29,268 nucleotides of DNA from Desulfovibrionaceae bacterium. GTDB lineage: Bacteria; Desulfobacterota; Desulfovibrionia; Desulfovibrionales; Desulfovibrionaceae. The stretch lies in NCBI GenBank assembly GCA_900770205.1, contig CAAGJV010000126.1, positions 1-29,268 of the forward strand, given 5' to 3'. A model generated the notes under the pieces. The model worked only from the letters and a program-made list of their open reading frames with translations, had not been told where the DNA came from and did not search any database. The position numbers and the translations under genes are program-made. This document shows, piece by piece, positions 7,426 to 16,184 of this stretch. Every line of letters begins with the position of its first letter. Position 1 is the stretch's first letter.

Positions 7426-8457
7426 ATGGACGCATCCATAAAACAGCTGGCAAGAGAACGCATGAAGGGGCACTGCCGCGTCTGCCCCCAGTGCGATGGA
7501 AAAGTCTGTTCCGGGGAAGTGCCTGGGATGGGTGGGCTCGGAACCGGTTCTTCCTTCCGTGCCAATATAGAGGCTCTGGCCAGTGTCAAGCTTGCCATGC
7601 GCTGCCTCCATACCGCAGCCCAGCCCGATACCTCTACCGAAATCCTCGGACTTAAGCTTGCGCTGCCGCTCATGGCCGCTCCCATCGGCGGTGTCGCCTT
7701 CAACATGGGCGATGCCTCCCAGAACCCCGTTGATGAGGCTGCCTATGCCGAAGCCGTCATCTGCGGTTCAAAGCAGGCTGGCATTATCGGCTGCGGAGGA
7801 GACGGCGTAGGCTCCCTTATTACCGACTGTGCATTTGCCGCCATCCGCAAGGCAGAGGGCTGGGGCATTCCCTTCATCAAGCCCTGGGAAGGAGATTTTC
7901 TGTGGAGCAGACTTGAAGCGGCGGCCGCCACAGGATGCCCCGTTGTGGGTATGGATGTCGATGCTGCAGGCCTCGTGACTCTGCGGCTGCAGGGTCGCCC
8001 CGTTTCCCCGAAGAGCGCCGCGGAACTGGCAGAAATCGCCCGCTTTGTTCACGACCGCGGGGCAAAATTCATGATAAAGGGCGTTATGACTGCGGCCGAT
8101 GCCCGCATTGCTATTGATGCCGGCGTTGACGCCCTTGTGGTTTCCAACCACGGCGGACGTGTGCTTGACGGAACCCCCGGAGGCGCAGCCGTGCTGCCCG
8201 GTATCGCCGCTGCCGTAGGCAATGCTGTTCCTGTTCTGGCAGACGGCGGCGTCCGTTCCGGAACCGATGTCCTCAAGCTGCTGGCTCTCGGAGCGAAGGC
8301 CGTTCTCATCGGCCGCCCGTTCTCTGTTGCCGCCATTGGCGGGCAGGCAGAAGGTGTTGCCTCCTATGTGGCGGATATCAAAGGGCAGCTGACCTCTGCC
8401 ATGGCTCTGACCGGCTGCGCCGATGTTGCCTCCATAACTTCCGATATTCTGGCATAA
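7426..8457 (+). CDS. FMN-dependent alpha-hydroxy-acid dehydrogenase family protein with N-terminal Cys cluster
   Basis: 343 residues. The TIM-barrel FMN enzyme family is clear: PLMAAPIGG near residue 84, the FMN lysine in MIKGVMTAADA (about 215-225), the catalytic His and substrate Arg in SNHGGR (about 239-244), VLADGGVRSG, and the phosphate site GAKAVLIGRPF. The N-terminus carries C17, C20, C23 and C28 (C-x2-C-x2-C-x4-C) followed by GEVPGMGGLGTGSSF. The usual N-terminal tyrosine region of lactate/glycolate oxidases is not recognisable, so the substrate is unknown. The cysteines could bind an iron-sulfur cluster or zinc (inference). CAGGAG lies about 9 nt before the ATG. It follows purE by 67 bp and is closed by a hairpin. 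Confidence 0.88.
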   Translation: MDASIKQLARERMKGHCRVCPQCDGKVCSGEVPGMGGLGTGSSFRANIEALASVKLAMRCLHTAAQPDTSTEILGLKLALPLMAAPIGGVAFNMGDASQNPVDEAAYAEAVICGSKQAGIIGCGGDGVGSLITDCAFAAIRKAEGWGIPFIKPWEGDFLWSRLEAAAATGCPVVGMDVDAAGLVTLRLQGRPVSPKSAAELAEIARFVHDRGAKFMIKGVMTAADARIAIDAGVDALVVSNHGGRVLDGTPGGAAVLPGIAAAVGNAVPVLADGGVRSGTDVLKLLALGAKAVLIGRPFSVAAIGGQAEGVASYVADIKGQLTSAMALTGCADVASITSDILA

Positions 8458-8465
8458 GCCTAGCT

Positions 8466-8503
8466 GGCCGATCCGGTTCTCCGGGTCGGCCTTATCCCTT
8501 CTT
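8466..8503 (+). terminator. Probable terminator after the FMN dehydrogenase gene
   Basis: An 11-bp stem with one G-T pair (GGCCGATCCGG, 8466-8476, with CCGGGTCGGCC, 8481-8491) and a TTCT loop starts 8 bp after the stop codon. A pyrimidine-rich but interrupted tract follows, so termination may be partial. Confidence 0.6.
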
Positions 8504-8554
8504 CTGCATCCTCCATCACTCTCCAACGCTGCTGCTGCGGCCTCTACCGCATTA

Positions 8555-9355
8555 ATGACCATTTTCGTTCTTTACCTGATCTGCGGCTCCATTGCAGGCT
8601 TTCTTTCCGGCCTTATCGGCATTGGCGGAGGGCTCGTGGTCGTCCCGCTGCTCAACATGATCTTCCGCCTGCAGGATACGATTCCTCCGGAACTCATCAT
8701 GCATCTTGCCATAGGCACTTCTCTCTCCAGCATACTGTTCACCGCATTTTCCAGCACATACTCCCATGCAAAAAAAGGCGGTGTTCTATGGCGTTACGTT
8801 GCAGGACTCGCTCCCGCCATCATCGGCGGAACGATTTCTGCCTCCTGGCTGGCCGCCCGAATGTCCACCTCCGGCCTCCGCCTGTTCTTCGTTATCTTCC
8901 TTCTCTGTATCGCCACGCAGATGCTTTTCGATTTCTACCCGCTTCCCAGAAAAAGCATCCCCGGCAGGAGCGTTCTTGCCGCGGCGGGATTCACCATCGG
9001 AACAGTCTCCAGCCTTGTCGGACTAGGGGGAGGCAGCATGTCGGTGCCGTTTCTGCGCTGGTGCGGTGTCAGCCTGCGCCAGGCCGTTGGAACCTCCGCC
9101 GCCATAAGCTGGCCTCTGGCCTTTGCCGGCACTGCAGGATTCATCACTATCGGCTGGGGCGACCCCATGCTCCCTCATGGATGCATTGGTTATGTCAGCC
9201 TTCCGGCAACCTTCAGCATCGCATGCTCAAGCGTAGTTCTCGCTCCTTTAGGCGCCAGGCTGGCACACAGCCTTCCCCTCTCTGTCCTCCGGCGTTTCTT
9301 TGCCGCCTTTCTCTATGTCACTGCCGGAGAAATGCTCTGGAATATTCTCCATTAA
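8555..9355 (+). CDS. TauE/SafE family membrane permease
   Basis: 266 residues with about eight transmembrane helices. The two inverted family repeats are visible: GFLSGLIGIGGGLVVVPLL (13-31) and TVSSLVGLGGGSMSVPFL (about 150-167). Family members are proposed to export sulfite, sulfonates or related anions, but the substrate here cannot be read from sequence; a sulfur-metabolising host makes sulfite or sulfonate plausible (inference). No strong ribosome site precedes the ATG at 8555. Its stop codon TAA overlaps the acpS ATG in the string TAATG, so the two genes are translationally coupled. Confidence 0.9.
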   Translation: MTIFVLYLICGSIAGFLSGLIGIGGGLVVVPLLNMIFRLQDTIPPELIMHLAIGTSLSSILFTAFSSTYSHAKKGGVLWRYVAGLAPAIIGGTISASWLAARMSTSGLRLFFVIFLLCIATQMLFDFYPLPRKSIPGRSVLAAAGFTIGTVSSLVGLGGGSMSVPFLRWCGVSLRQAVGTSAAISWPLAFAGTAGFITIGWGDPMLPHGCIGYVSLPATFSIACSSVVLAPLGARLAHSLPLSVLRRFFAAFLYVTAGEMLWNILH

Positions 9356-9741
9356 TGACCATGATACTCGGAATCGGTTTTGATCTCACCTCCCTGCCCC
9401 GCATAGAATCGATGCTCAGGCGTTACGGGACACGTTTCATAGAGCGCATCCTTACCGAAAAGGAACGTGCCGCTCTCCCCTCCACCCCTGCAGGCGCCTC
9501 GGCATACCTCGCCGGAAGATTTGCGGCGAAGGAAGCGGCTGTTAAAGCTCTGGGAACAGGCTTCAGCCTTGGAATCGGCATGCATGATGCAGAAATACTT
9601 CCCCTTGCCTCTGGAAAGCCGGAACTTGTTTTTCACAGGAAGGCCGCGGAACGCGCCGCTCTCATGGGGGTAAGGAGCATCCATGTTTCCATCTCCCATG
9701 AACGGGACACGGCCGGCGCCATCGTCATTCTTGAATCCTGA
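9355..9741 (+). CDS. acpS: Holo-[acyl-carrier-protein] synthase
   Basis: 128 residues. It transfers 4'-phosphopantetheine from CoA to the acyl carrier protein. The family motifs GIGFDLTSLPRIE (6-18, Mg2+-binding Asp at 10) and LAGRFAAKEAAVKALGTG (about 48-65) are intact, as is the C-terminal SISHERDTAGAIVI. The start at 9355 (ATG ACC ATG) shares one base with the TauE stop; the second ATG at 9361 would also serve. nnr follows after 57 bp, and acpS-nnr neighbours are common in bacteria. Confidence 0.95.
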   Translation: MTMILGIGFDLTSLPRIESMLRRYGTRFIERILTEKERAALPSTPAGASAYLAGRFAAKEAAVKALGTGFSLGIGMHDAEILPLASGKPELVFHRKAAERAALMGVRSIHVSISHERDTAGAIVILES

Positions 9742-9798
9742 CCCCTTGCTTTCTCCCGTCTTATTCCCTTTTTCTCCCTATAAAAACAAGAGAATACC

Positions 9799-11460
9799 AT
9801 GTTTGTTCCCGTCCCCACTCCAGAAGAAATGGACCGCTGGGATGCCGCATCCATAACCTTTGGCTTTTCTGAAGAAACTCTTATGGAAAGAGCTTCCCTG
9901 GCCGCCATGGACTGCCTTCGTGCCGCAGCATCGGAAAAAGGCATTCCTCTTTCCGGCTCTTCCGTCCTTTTGCTTGCGGGAGGGGGAAACAATGGAGGCG
10001 ATGCCTTCTGCATGGCACGCCATCTGCTTGAAGCCGGGGCAAAGCCCGTTCTTCTCTGCACTCGTTCCAGGGAAAGCTATCGCGCAGCCGCGGCCCTATG
10101 GCTGGATATTGCCGTAAGGCTCGGCATACCTGTTTTTTCCGCAGATGAATGGAACAAGGAACATCCTGCCATTCCTCTTTTTCCGGATATTGTTGTGGAC
10201 GGCCTGCTGGGAACAGGCTTTCAAGGGCCGCTGCGGGCAAAAGAATCCCTGCTGATAGAAAAGCTGAATGCTCTTCACGCAGGGCTGGTCATATCCATCG
10301 ATATTCCTTCAGGGCTCGATGCCTGCACCGGCCGGCCCTCACCCGTGGCTGTTCATGCAGATGTCACGGTATCTTTCCAGGCGGCAAAACCAGGGCTCAT
10401 CCTTCCCGAAGCCAGAATATATACCGGCAGTCTCGATATCCGCCCCATAGGCATTCCCCGTTCCATACAGGAAAAATATCCGCCTTCGTTCCGTACATGG
10501 CTCTGCCCTGTTCCCCGGAAGAAAGACAGGGGGGAAGCGTATGGTATCAATCCAGAGATGGATCATGAAGACTGCTGTAACAGCAGCATTCCGTTATCAC
10601 GGGGGCCGGCTCATAAAGGCGCAGCCGGAAAGGTTATCGTTATCGGAGGGAGCCCGGAATATACCGGAGCTCCATGCCTCTCTGCTCTGGCGGCTCTTCG
10701 AGCCGGCGCCGGCCTTGTTGCCCTGGCGGGGCCAGAAAAAGTTCTTGATGCGGCCCGTATTTCCATGCCAGCTCTTGTTACCAGAAGCATATCCGGCAAA
10801 AAAGCCGAATCTTCCTGGTGCGCCGATGCCGCATACTCGCTTGCCGGCTTTCTCCCTTCCTTCGGAGCCATCGTTTTCGGGCCAGGACTTGGAAGAGACC
10901 AGGGAGCCTGTGATTTCGCGAGGGCCCTGCTTTCTCTCCCCCACCGCCCGCCCATGGTACTGGATGCCGATGCTCTTTTCGCCCTTGCGCAAAACCCCGA
11001 ACTTTTCTCCCATCTCCGCCCATGCGATATCCTCACTCCGCACCCTGGAGAAGCGGCCACACTGCTGAAAGCAGAAACAGCTGCCGTTCAGCAGGATCGC
11101 TTTGCTGCACTGCATCATCTGGCAGAACTGGCACCGGCTGTATGGATATTGAAGGGCGAAGGAACGCTTATATCATCCCCTCAAATGCCTTCCGTCATTT
11201 CACCATGGAGCGTCCCTCAGCTGGCCGTTGCCGGCTCCGGTGATGTTCTGGCTGGAATTATCGGAACAATGCTCTGCCATAAACATACAGCCGATCTTGC
11301 AGCGACTCTCGGCGTATGGATACATGCTCTTGCAGGAAGAGCCCTTGCTCATGATTTTCCCTGCAGGGGCAACAGCCCTCTCGATATTGCCAATATTCTG
11401 CCCCGCATTCTGAAACTCGCGGGAGAACCCCACGGAGAGGAATTATGCCCATCCTTCTGA
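9799..11460 (+). CDS. nnr: Bifunctional NAD(P)H-hydrate repair enzyme (epimerase + dehydratase)
   Basis: 553 residues, two fused domains. The N-terminal YjeF_N epimerase (about 1-215) shows the loop GGGNNGGDAFCMARHLL from residue 60, the metal/substrate stretch DGLLGTGFQGPLR, and IDIPSGLDACTG. The C-terminal ADP/ATP-dependent dehydratase (about 265-545) shows GKVIVIGGSPEYTGAP, GPGLGRDQG, the TPHPGEAATLL motif and AVAGSGDVLAGIIG with the catalytic Asp. Together they repair NADHX and NADPHX. The last 16 nt overlap tsaE. A linker of about 45 residues (about 215-265) between the domains is rich in charged residues and cysteine. Confidence 0.96.
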   Translation: MFVPVPTPEEMDRWDAASITFGFSEETLMERASLAAMDCLRAAASEKGIPLSGSSVLLLAGGGNNGGDAFCMARHLLEAGAKPVLLCTRSRESYRAAAALWLDIAVRLGIPVFSADEWNKEHPAIPLFPDIVVDGLLGTGFQGPLRAKESLLIEKLNALHAGLVISIDIPSGLDACTGRPSPVAVHADVTVSFQAAKPGLILPEARIYTGSLDIRPIGIPRSIQEKYPPSFRTWLCPVPRKKDRGEAYGINPEMDHEDCCNSSIPLSRGPAHKGAAGKVIVIGGSPEYTGAPCLSALAALRAGAGLVALAGPEKVLDAARISMPALVTRSISGKKAESSWCADAAYSLAGFLPSFGAIVFGPGLGRDQGACDFARALLSLPHRPPMVLDADALFALAQNPELFSHLRPCDILTPHPGEAATLLKAETAAVQQDRFAALHHLAELAPAVWILKGEGTLISSPQMPSVISPWSVPQLAVAGSGDVLAGIIGTMLCHKHTADLAATLGVWIHALAGRALAHDFPCRGNSPLDIANILPRILKLAGEPHGEELCPSF

Positions 11461-11984
11461 AATCTCCTGAAGATACTATGGCACTAGGTGAACTTCTGGC
11501 ACAGGCTATGCTTCCCTCACCCGTTCGAGCTCTCTATCTTTTTGCAGAACTCGGTGGAGGAAAAACAACGTTCACACGTGGCTTTGTCTCCGCTTTTCCC
11601 GGCGGAGAGCAAGCCGAGGTCTCCAGCCCGAGCTTCACTCTCTACAACGCCTACCCGACTGCCCCGGAAATACTTCATGCCGATCTGTACCGGCTTTCCG
11701 AAGGGACCTCTCTGCCGGAAGAATTAGAGGATATGCTGGAAACAGGAAACTCCTTTCTTGTTCTTGAATGGCCGCAGTACCTTGCAGAAACCTGTTACAA
11801 CCCGGAAAGACTGGAGATTCATCTCTCATATATCCGTGAAAACCTTACAAAAACTCTGGACAACGGCAATGAATCCGTCTATACTTATAGAATAGCAACG
11901 ATAAAAGCCTGTGGTGAAGCAGCCGGATTACTTCTCCGCGAACTGAAGCCCCGGCTCGAAAAGCGTTTTCCGCCCATTGATTGA
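11445..11984 (+). CDS. tsaE: tRNA threonylcarbamoyladenosine biosynthesis ATPase TsaE
   Basis: 179 residues. It is the ATPase partner of TsaB/TsaD in making t6A37 of ANN-reading tRNAs. The P-loop ELGGGKTTFTRG lies at about 35-46. SSPSFTLYNAY and HADLYRL follow, and FLVLEWPQYL is the Walker-B-like region. It is some 20-30 residues longer than typical TsaE because of a C-terminal helical tail. GAGAGGAATT lies before the ATG at 11445, inside the end of nnr, so coupling is likely. A lysC start follows 35 bp after its stop. Confidence 0.94.
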   Translation: MPILLKSPEDTMALGELLAQAMLPSPVRALYLFAELGGGKTTFTRGFVSAFPGGEQAEVSSPSFTLYNAYPTAPEILHADLYRLSEGTSLPEELEDMLETGNSFLVLEWPQYLAETCYNPERLEIHLSYIRENLTKTLDNGNESVYTYRIATIKACGEAAGLLLRELKPRLEKRFPPID

Positions 11985-12019
11985 GGCTATCTCTATTTTC
12001 CTTTTTTCAGGATTGTCCT

Positions 12020-13225
12020 ATGCGTATTCTTGTGCAAAAATTCGGAGGATCCTCCGTAGCCGATCTGGAATGCATGAAAAAAGTGCGTGCCAAAGTTCTT
12101 GCCGAACTTGAAAGAGGCTACAAAGTCGTTGTGGTCCTCTCCGCCCGCTATGGGCAGACCAACAGTCTGCTGGAAAGGGCCTACCAGTGGTCGGATGAAC
12201 CCGACCCGGCAGAACTCGATGTTCTGCTCACCACAGGTGAACAGGAATCTGTGGCGCTTTTTTCCATGCTCCTGCGGGATTCCGGCGTGAAGGCACGCTC
12301 CTTCCTTGGCTTTCAGCTGCCCATCATCACCGATGATGCTTACGGCAATGCGCGGATAGACTCCATCAGCGCCGGCACCATCCGGGAAGCCTTTGAAACC
12401 TACGACGTTGTCGTCATGGCCGGCTTCCAGGGCCGTACCCCCCGCATGAGGCTCACGACCTTGGGGCGCGGAGGTTCAGATACTTCTGCCGTTGCCGTTG
12501 CTGCGGCTCTCGGCGAAAATACGAGATGCGATATCTATACCGATGTAGACGGCGTCTATACAACAGACCCGCGCATGTGCAAAGACGCTCACAAGATGGA
12601 GCGGATAAGCTACGATGAAATGCTGGAAATGGCTTCCATGGGAGCCAAAGTCCTGCAGATCCGTTCCGTAGAAATCGCTGAAAAATATAATGTTCCCGTC
12701 CGGGTACGCTCCACGTTCTCGGATGATCCGGGTACGCTGGTCACCAAGGAGGACAGCATGATGGAGTCTGTGCTCGTTTCGGGCATTGCATTTGATAAAG
12801 ATCAGGCCAGAGTTACGCTCCGCGATGTTCAGGACAGACCTGGTTCCGCGGCCGGTATTTTCGGCCCTCTCGGAAATGCCGGCATTGTTGTCGACATGAT
12901 CATCCAAACAGCCAGCCGCGACTCTGTTACCGACATGGCCTTCACTGTTTCCCGCAAGGACTTGAAGCGTACACTGGAAGTCCTGGAAAAATCTGCCCCA
13001 AGCTGCAGCAGCATCGAACATTCTTCCAACATTGCCAAAGTTTCCGTTGTCGGCGTTGGCATGCGCAATCACAGCGGAGCCGCCAGCCGTGCTTTCGATG
13101 CCCTGTACAAGGCAGGCATCAATCTCATCATGATCAGCACCTCGGAAGTAAAAATTTCCTGCCTGGTCGATGAATCCGATCTTGAGCTTGCGGTCAATGT
13201 CCTGCATAAGGAATTCGATCTGTAA
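12020..13225 (+). CDS. lysC: Aspartate kinase
   Basis: 401 residues, monofunctional aspartokinase. It phosphorylates aspartate, the entry step to lysine, threonine and methionine. The kinase domain starts VQKFGGSSVAD (5-15) and contains TTGEQES, GRGGSDTSAVAVAAAL and DIYTDVDGVYTTDPR. Two C-terminal ACT domains (about 265-400) make allosteric feedback inhibition likely. The start at 12020 is chosen because AGGA lies 7 nt upstream and the kinase motif begins at once; the in-frame TTG at 11981 would add 13 unrelated residues. A strong terminator follows. asd and thrC of the same pathway lie further along the window. Confidence 0.97.
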   Translation: MRILVQKFGGSSVADLECMKKVRAKVLAELERGYKVVVVLSARYGQTNSLLERAYQWSDEPDPAELDVLLTTGEQESVALFSMLLRDSGVKARSFLGFQLPIITDDAYGNARIDSISAGTIREAFETYDVVVMAGFQGRTPRMRLTTLGRGGSDTSAVAVAAALGENTRCDIYTDVDGVYTTDPRMCKDAHKMERISYDEMLEMASMGAKVLQIRSVEIAEKYNVPVRVRSTFSDDPGTLVTKEDSMMESVLVSGIAFDKDQARVTLRDVQDRPGSAAGIFGPLGNAGIVVDMIIQTASRDSVTDMAFTVSRKDLKRTLEVLEKSAPSCSSIEHSSNIAKVSVVGVGMRNHSGAASRAFDALYKAGINLIMISTSEVKISCLVDESDLELAVNVLHKEFDL

Positions 13226-13247
13226 GAAAAACAGAACATCCATTTTC

Positions 13248-13276
13248 AAGGGGAGCATGCTCCCCTTTCTTTTTTA
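13248..13276 (+). terminator. Rho-independent terminator after lysC
   Basis: A perfect 20-bp palindrome (AAGGGGAGCA/TGCTCCCCTT, 13248-13267; effective 8-bp stem with CATG loop) is followed by TCTTTTTT. It lies 22 bp after the lysC stop. Confidence 0.9.
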
Positions 13277-13294
13277 CTCATTCAAAGGCAATCC

Positions 13295-13645
13295 ATGTCG
13301 CTTCATCTGCCCATTCCTCTTACGACTATTCTTCTGCTTGTAGGATCGAATGTCTTCATGACCTATGCCTGGTACGGCCATTTGCGTCATCACTCCCTGT
13401 CCTTCGTTGGAGCTATCCTCATAAGCTGGGCCATAGCTTTTTTTGAATACTGCCTTCAGGTTCCTGCAAACCGCATAGGCTACGGATATTTTTCCGCAGC
13501 GGAACTAAAAACCATTCAGGAAGTCATTTCCCTGACTATTTTTGCCCTGTTCTCGGCCACTTACCTTGGCGAAAGCCTGACATGGAACCATGCCATAGGC
13601 TTTTCTCTCATCGTGGCCGGGGCTTTCTTTATTTTTAAAGGATAG
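13295..13645 (+). CDS. DUF486 (DMT-like) small membrane protein
   Basis: 116 residues with four hydrophobic helices. The DUF486 family pattern is clear: MTYAWYGHLRH (about 23-33), ISWAIAFFEYCLQVPANRIGY (about 43-63), FSAAELKTIQEVISL and ESLTWNHAIGFSLIVAGAFF. The family is distantly related to drug/metabolite transporters, but its function is unknown. It stands alone after the lysC terminator and 81 bp before priA. No well-placed Shine-Dalgarno site is evident. Confidence 0.85.
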   Translation: MSLHLPIPLTTILLLVGSNVFMTYAWYGHLRHHSLSFVGAILISWAIAFFEYCLQVPANRIGYGYFSAAELKTIQEVISLTIFALFSATYLGESLTWNHAIGFSLIVAGAFFIFKG

Positions 13646-13726
13646 CCCCCTCTCCTGGCATGATCAGATCGCCTGCAAATCTCCTTTCTTCTTGATTCGC
13701 GCTCACTCTTCGCGTAGGAGAAGTAC

Positions 13727-16177
13727 ATGATCTGCCACATAGCCCTATGCACACCCCCGTATGCCACGCTAAGCTATCTCACTCCTGAGGAATTCAAAGG
13801 CTTTCCGTGGCAGTCAGGGCTTCGCGTTGCCGTTCCCCTTGGAAACGGAGCTCTCCGTGCGGGAGTCATCACTGCCGTTTTTTCCGATGATGACAAAAAT
13901 GCCCTCATAGCTCAGCATGCCGGCCAGCACAGCATGCCAAAATCAAAGGAATTTTCTCTCCGCCCGATCACATGGCCCCTGGAACTTGTTCCCATCCTCT
14001 CTCCAGACTACATGGACACAGTTCAGCAGCTTGCCGCACGGCAGTATTCCTCTCCGGGGCGTATTCTCGGCAATATTCTCCCCCAGGGGCTGCGCATGAC
14101 CACGCGTATACGGATACGCCAATACTTACCCGATGTGGAAGGTAAAGGACAAAAGCCAAGGCTCTTGCCCCTGCGCGATATCCCCGCCCTTCCTCTCTGG
14201 GAACGAATGGCTCTTGCTCAGGATTTTATGCACGGGCAGGCAGAAATCCTCATGCCTGCTGAAGACGCGGCAGAAGGAGAACTCTGTTCTCTTTCCTGCG
14301 AGCCCCCCTGGCCGATACGCCCCAATGCGGTAAAGCAGAGGGAAGTTCTCGACTGGCTTCTCACAAACGGCACAGCCTCACGCCGGAAAATGAGAGAAGC
14401 TCTCCCAAACAGCGCCCATACGCTGACGAACCTTGTCGCGAATAAGCTTGTCCGACTTTCTCCTTCCGTTTCCGAAGAACTTCCGGAACCGGAGGAAACT
14501 TTTATTTCTCCTCCGGATCCTCCCTTTCCGCTTTCTTCCGAACAGAAAAAAGCTCTTGATACTTACTGCGCAGACATGGATGCCCTCCAGAAAGGAGAAA
14601 ATCTTCCTCTCACCCATCTGCTCTTCGGCATTACAGGAAGCGGAAAAACAGCTGTTTATCTGGAACTGGCCCACGCATGTCTCACGAGGGGGCTCTCCTC
14701 TCTTATCCTGGCTCCGGAAGTTGCCATTGCCCTCAAGCTCCGCAGGGATGCCGAGCTTCGATTCCCGGGAATGCCCATATTCTTCTACCATGGCTACCAA
14801 AGCCAGCAGCAGAGAGAACGTACCTTCCGCCGCCTCGCTTCACGCAAAGAGCCATGCCTCATCATCGGCACCCGCTCCGCTCTCTTTCTTCCACTCCCTC
14901 CCATGGGAGCGATCGTTCTTGATGAAGAGCACGACAGTTCTTTTAAGCAGGAAGACCGCCTGCCCTATCAGGCAAAGGAAGTGGCCTGGGAACGTGCAAG
15001 AAGGAAGAGAGCATTGCTGATATTGGGCTCTGCCACGCCGGATATAAAAACCTTTTATGCGGCACGTGAAGGGCTTTTCCCCATGAGTCGCCTCATGCAC
15101 AGAGCCGGAGGAGGCACTCTTCCGGAAATAGAGCTGATCAATATCAAGGAACAGCCTTCCTCCCGGCTGCTCTCAGAAAGGGCCCTTGAAGCTCTTCGGT
15201 ATACGGTTGCACAAGGAAATCAAGCTGTTGTGCTGCTCAATCGAAGAGGGTACGCACCTCTCATGTACTGCCTGAACTGCGGTACGGTAGTCAAATGCCC
15301 GAACTGCGATATTGCCCTTACCTATCACAAAAAACGGGAGCAGCTTGTCTGTCACTATTGCGGCCATGCCAGGCCATTCCCTTCCCCATGCGACAAATGC
15401 GGCAGTTTGAATTTTCTTCCCATGGGAGAAGGAACGGAAAAACTGGAAGAATCTCTCGCCGGGGAAGAACTTGCCGGTGTCCTGCCCAGAGGAGGAAAAA
15501 TTCTCCGGCTCGACAGAGACAGTACCAGCCGGCCGGGAAGCATGGAAGAAATTCTCTCCTCCTTTGCACGCCAGGAAGCTCAGGTTCTTGTCGGTACACA
15601 AATGCTCTCAAAGGGGCATCATTTTCCCCATGTCACCCTTGCCGTCATCGTTGATGGAGATATGGGACTGAATATGCCGGATTACCGCTCCGCAGAACGT
15701 ACCTTTCAGCTGCTGCTCCAGGCAGCAGGGCGTGCCGGACGTGGAGAAAAACCAGGGAAAGTCCTTATCCAGTCGCGAGATATTCATCATTACTGCTGGG
15801 ATTTTATCAAAGCAGGGGACTACGAAGGCTTTTACCAGCGGGAATTGGAAGTGCGGAAAAAACGCCGCTATCCGCCCTTTACAAAACTGGCGCTCATCCG
15901 CCTCTCCTTCCCCTGGGACTGGAAAGACGGCCAGCAGAAAGTCAACATCTTTACCAACATGCTGCGAAAGCACAGCCGTTCCCTTGGATTGACGATTCTT
16001 GGGCCGGCACCAGCCCTGCTCTCCCGCGTGCAGGGGCGAACACGGTTTCAATGCCTTATCAAAGCCGATACATGGCAGCAAATCAGGCAGGCCTATGCCC
16101 TTGCCCTTCAGGAAACAGGGCCTGTTCCCCACGAATTGAAAATTTCGCTGGATCTTGACCCTGTCACCATGCTTTAG
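13727..16177 (+). CDS. priA: Primosomal protein N' (replication restart helicase PriA)
   Basis: 816 residues. It reloads the replisome at stalled forks. Order of domains: an N-terminal 3'-DNA-binding region (1 to about 110), a winged-helix region (about 200-245), then superfamily-2 helicase lobes with Walker A GITGSGKT at 301-308 and the Walker B box DEEH at about 398-401. Eight zinc-binding cysteines lie in four C-x2-C pairs between about 511 and 557. In the second lobe GTQMLSKGHHFP and QAAGRAGRG are recognisable. Length is somewhat above E. coli PriA (732). AGGAG lies 8 nt before the ATG at 13727. It converges with the aminotransferase gene, the stops being only 7 bp apart. Confidence 0.97.
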   Translation: MICHIALCTPPYATLSYLTPEEFKGFPWQSGLRVAVPLGNGALRAGVITAVFSDDDKNALIAQHAGQHSMPKSKEFSLRPITWPLELVPILSPDYMDTVQQLAARQYSSPGRILGNILPQGLRMTTRIRIRQYLPDVEGKGQKPRLLPLRDIPALPLWERMALAQDFMHGQAEILMPAEDAAEGELCSLSCEPPWPIRPNAVKQREVLDWLLTNGTASRRKMREALPNSAHTLTNLVANKLVRLSPSVSEELPEPEETFISPPDPPFPLSSEQKKALDTYCADMDALQKGENLPLTHLLFGITGSGKTAVYLELAHACLTRGLSSLILAPEVAIALKLRRDAELRFPGMPIFFYHGYQSQQQRERTFRRLASRKEPCLIIGTRSALFLPLPPMGAIVLDEEHDSSFKQEDRLPYQAKEVAWERARRKRALLILGSATPDIKTFYAAREGLFPMSRLMHRAGGGTLPEIELINIKEQPSSRLLSERALEALRYTVAQGNQAVVLLNRRGYAPLMYCLNCGTVVKCPNCDIALTYHKKREQLVCHYCGHARPFPSPCDKCGSLNFLPMGEGTEKLEESLAGEELAGVLPRGGKILRLDRDSTSRPGSMEEILSSFARQEAQVLVGTQMLSKGHHFPHVTLAVIVDGDMGLNMPDYRSAERTFQLLLQAAGRAGRGEKPGKVLIQSRDIHHYCWDFIKAGDYEGFYQRELEVRKKRRYPPFTKLALIRLSFPWDWKDGQQKVNIFTNMLRKHSRSLGLTILGPAPALLSRVQGRTRFQCLIKADTWQQIRQAYALALQETGPVPHELKISLDLDPVTML

Positions 16178-16184
16178 GGCACTT

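Noticed and set aside
8788..9354. In-frame upstream extension of acpS inside the TauE gene
   Set aside because: The reading frame is open but encodes an Arg/His-rich shadow; AcpS motifs begin right after 9355.
12476..13258. Minus-strand open frame over lysC; similar antisense frames at 7768-8562, 19771-20616 and 20623-21600
   Set aside because: All are antisense to genes with full motifs, and none has a recognisable product.
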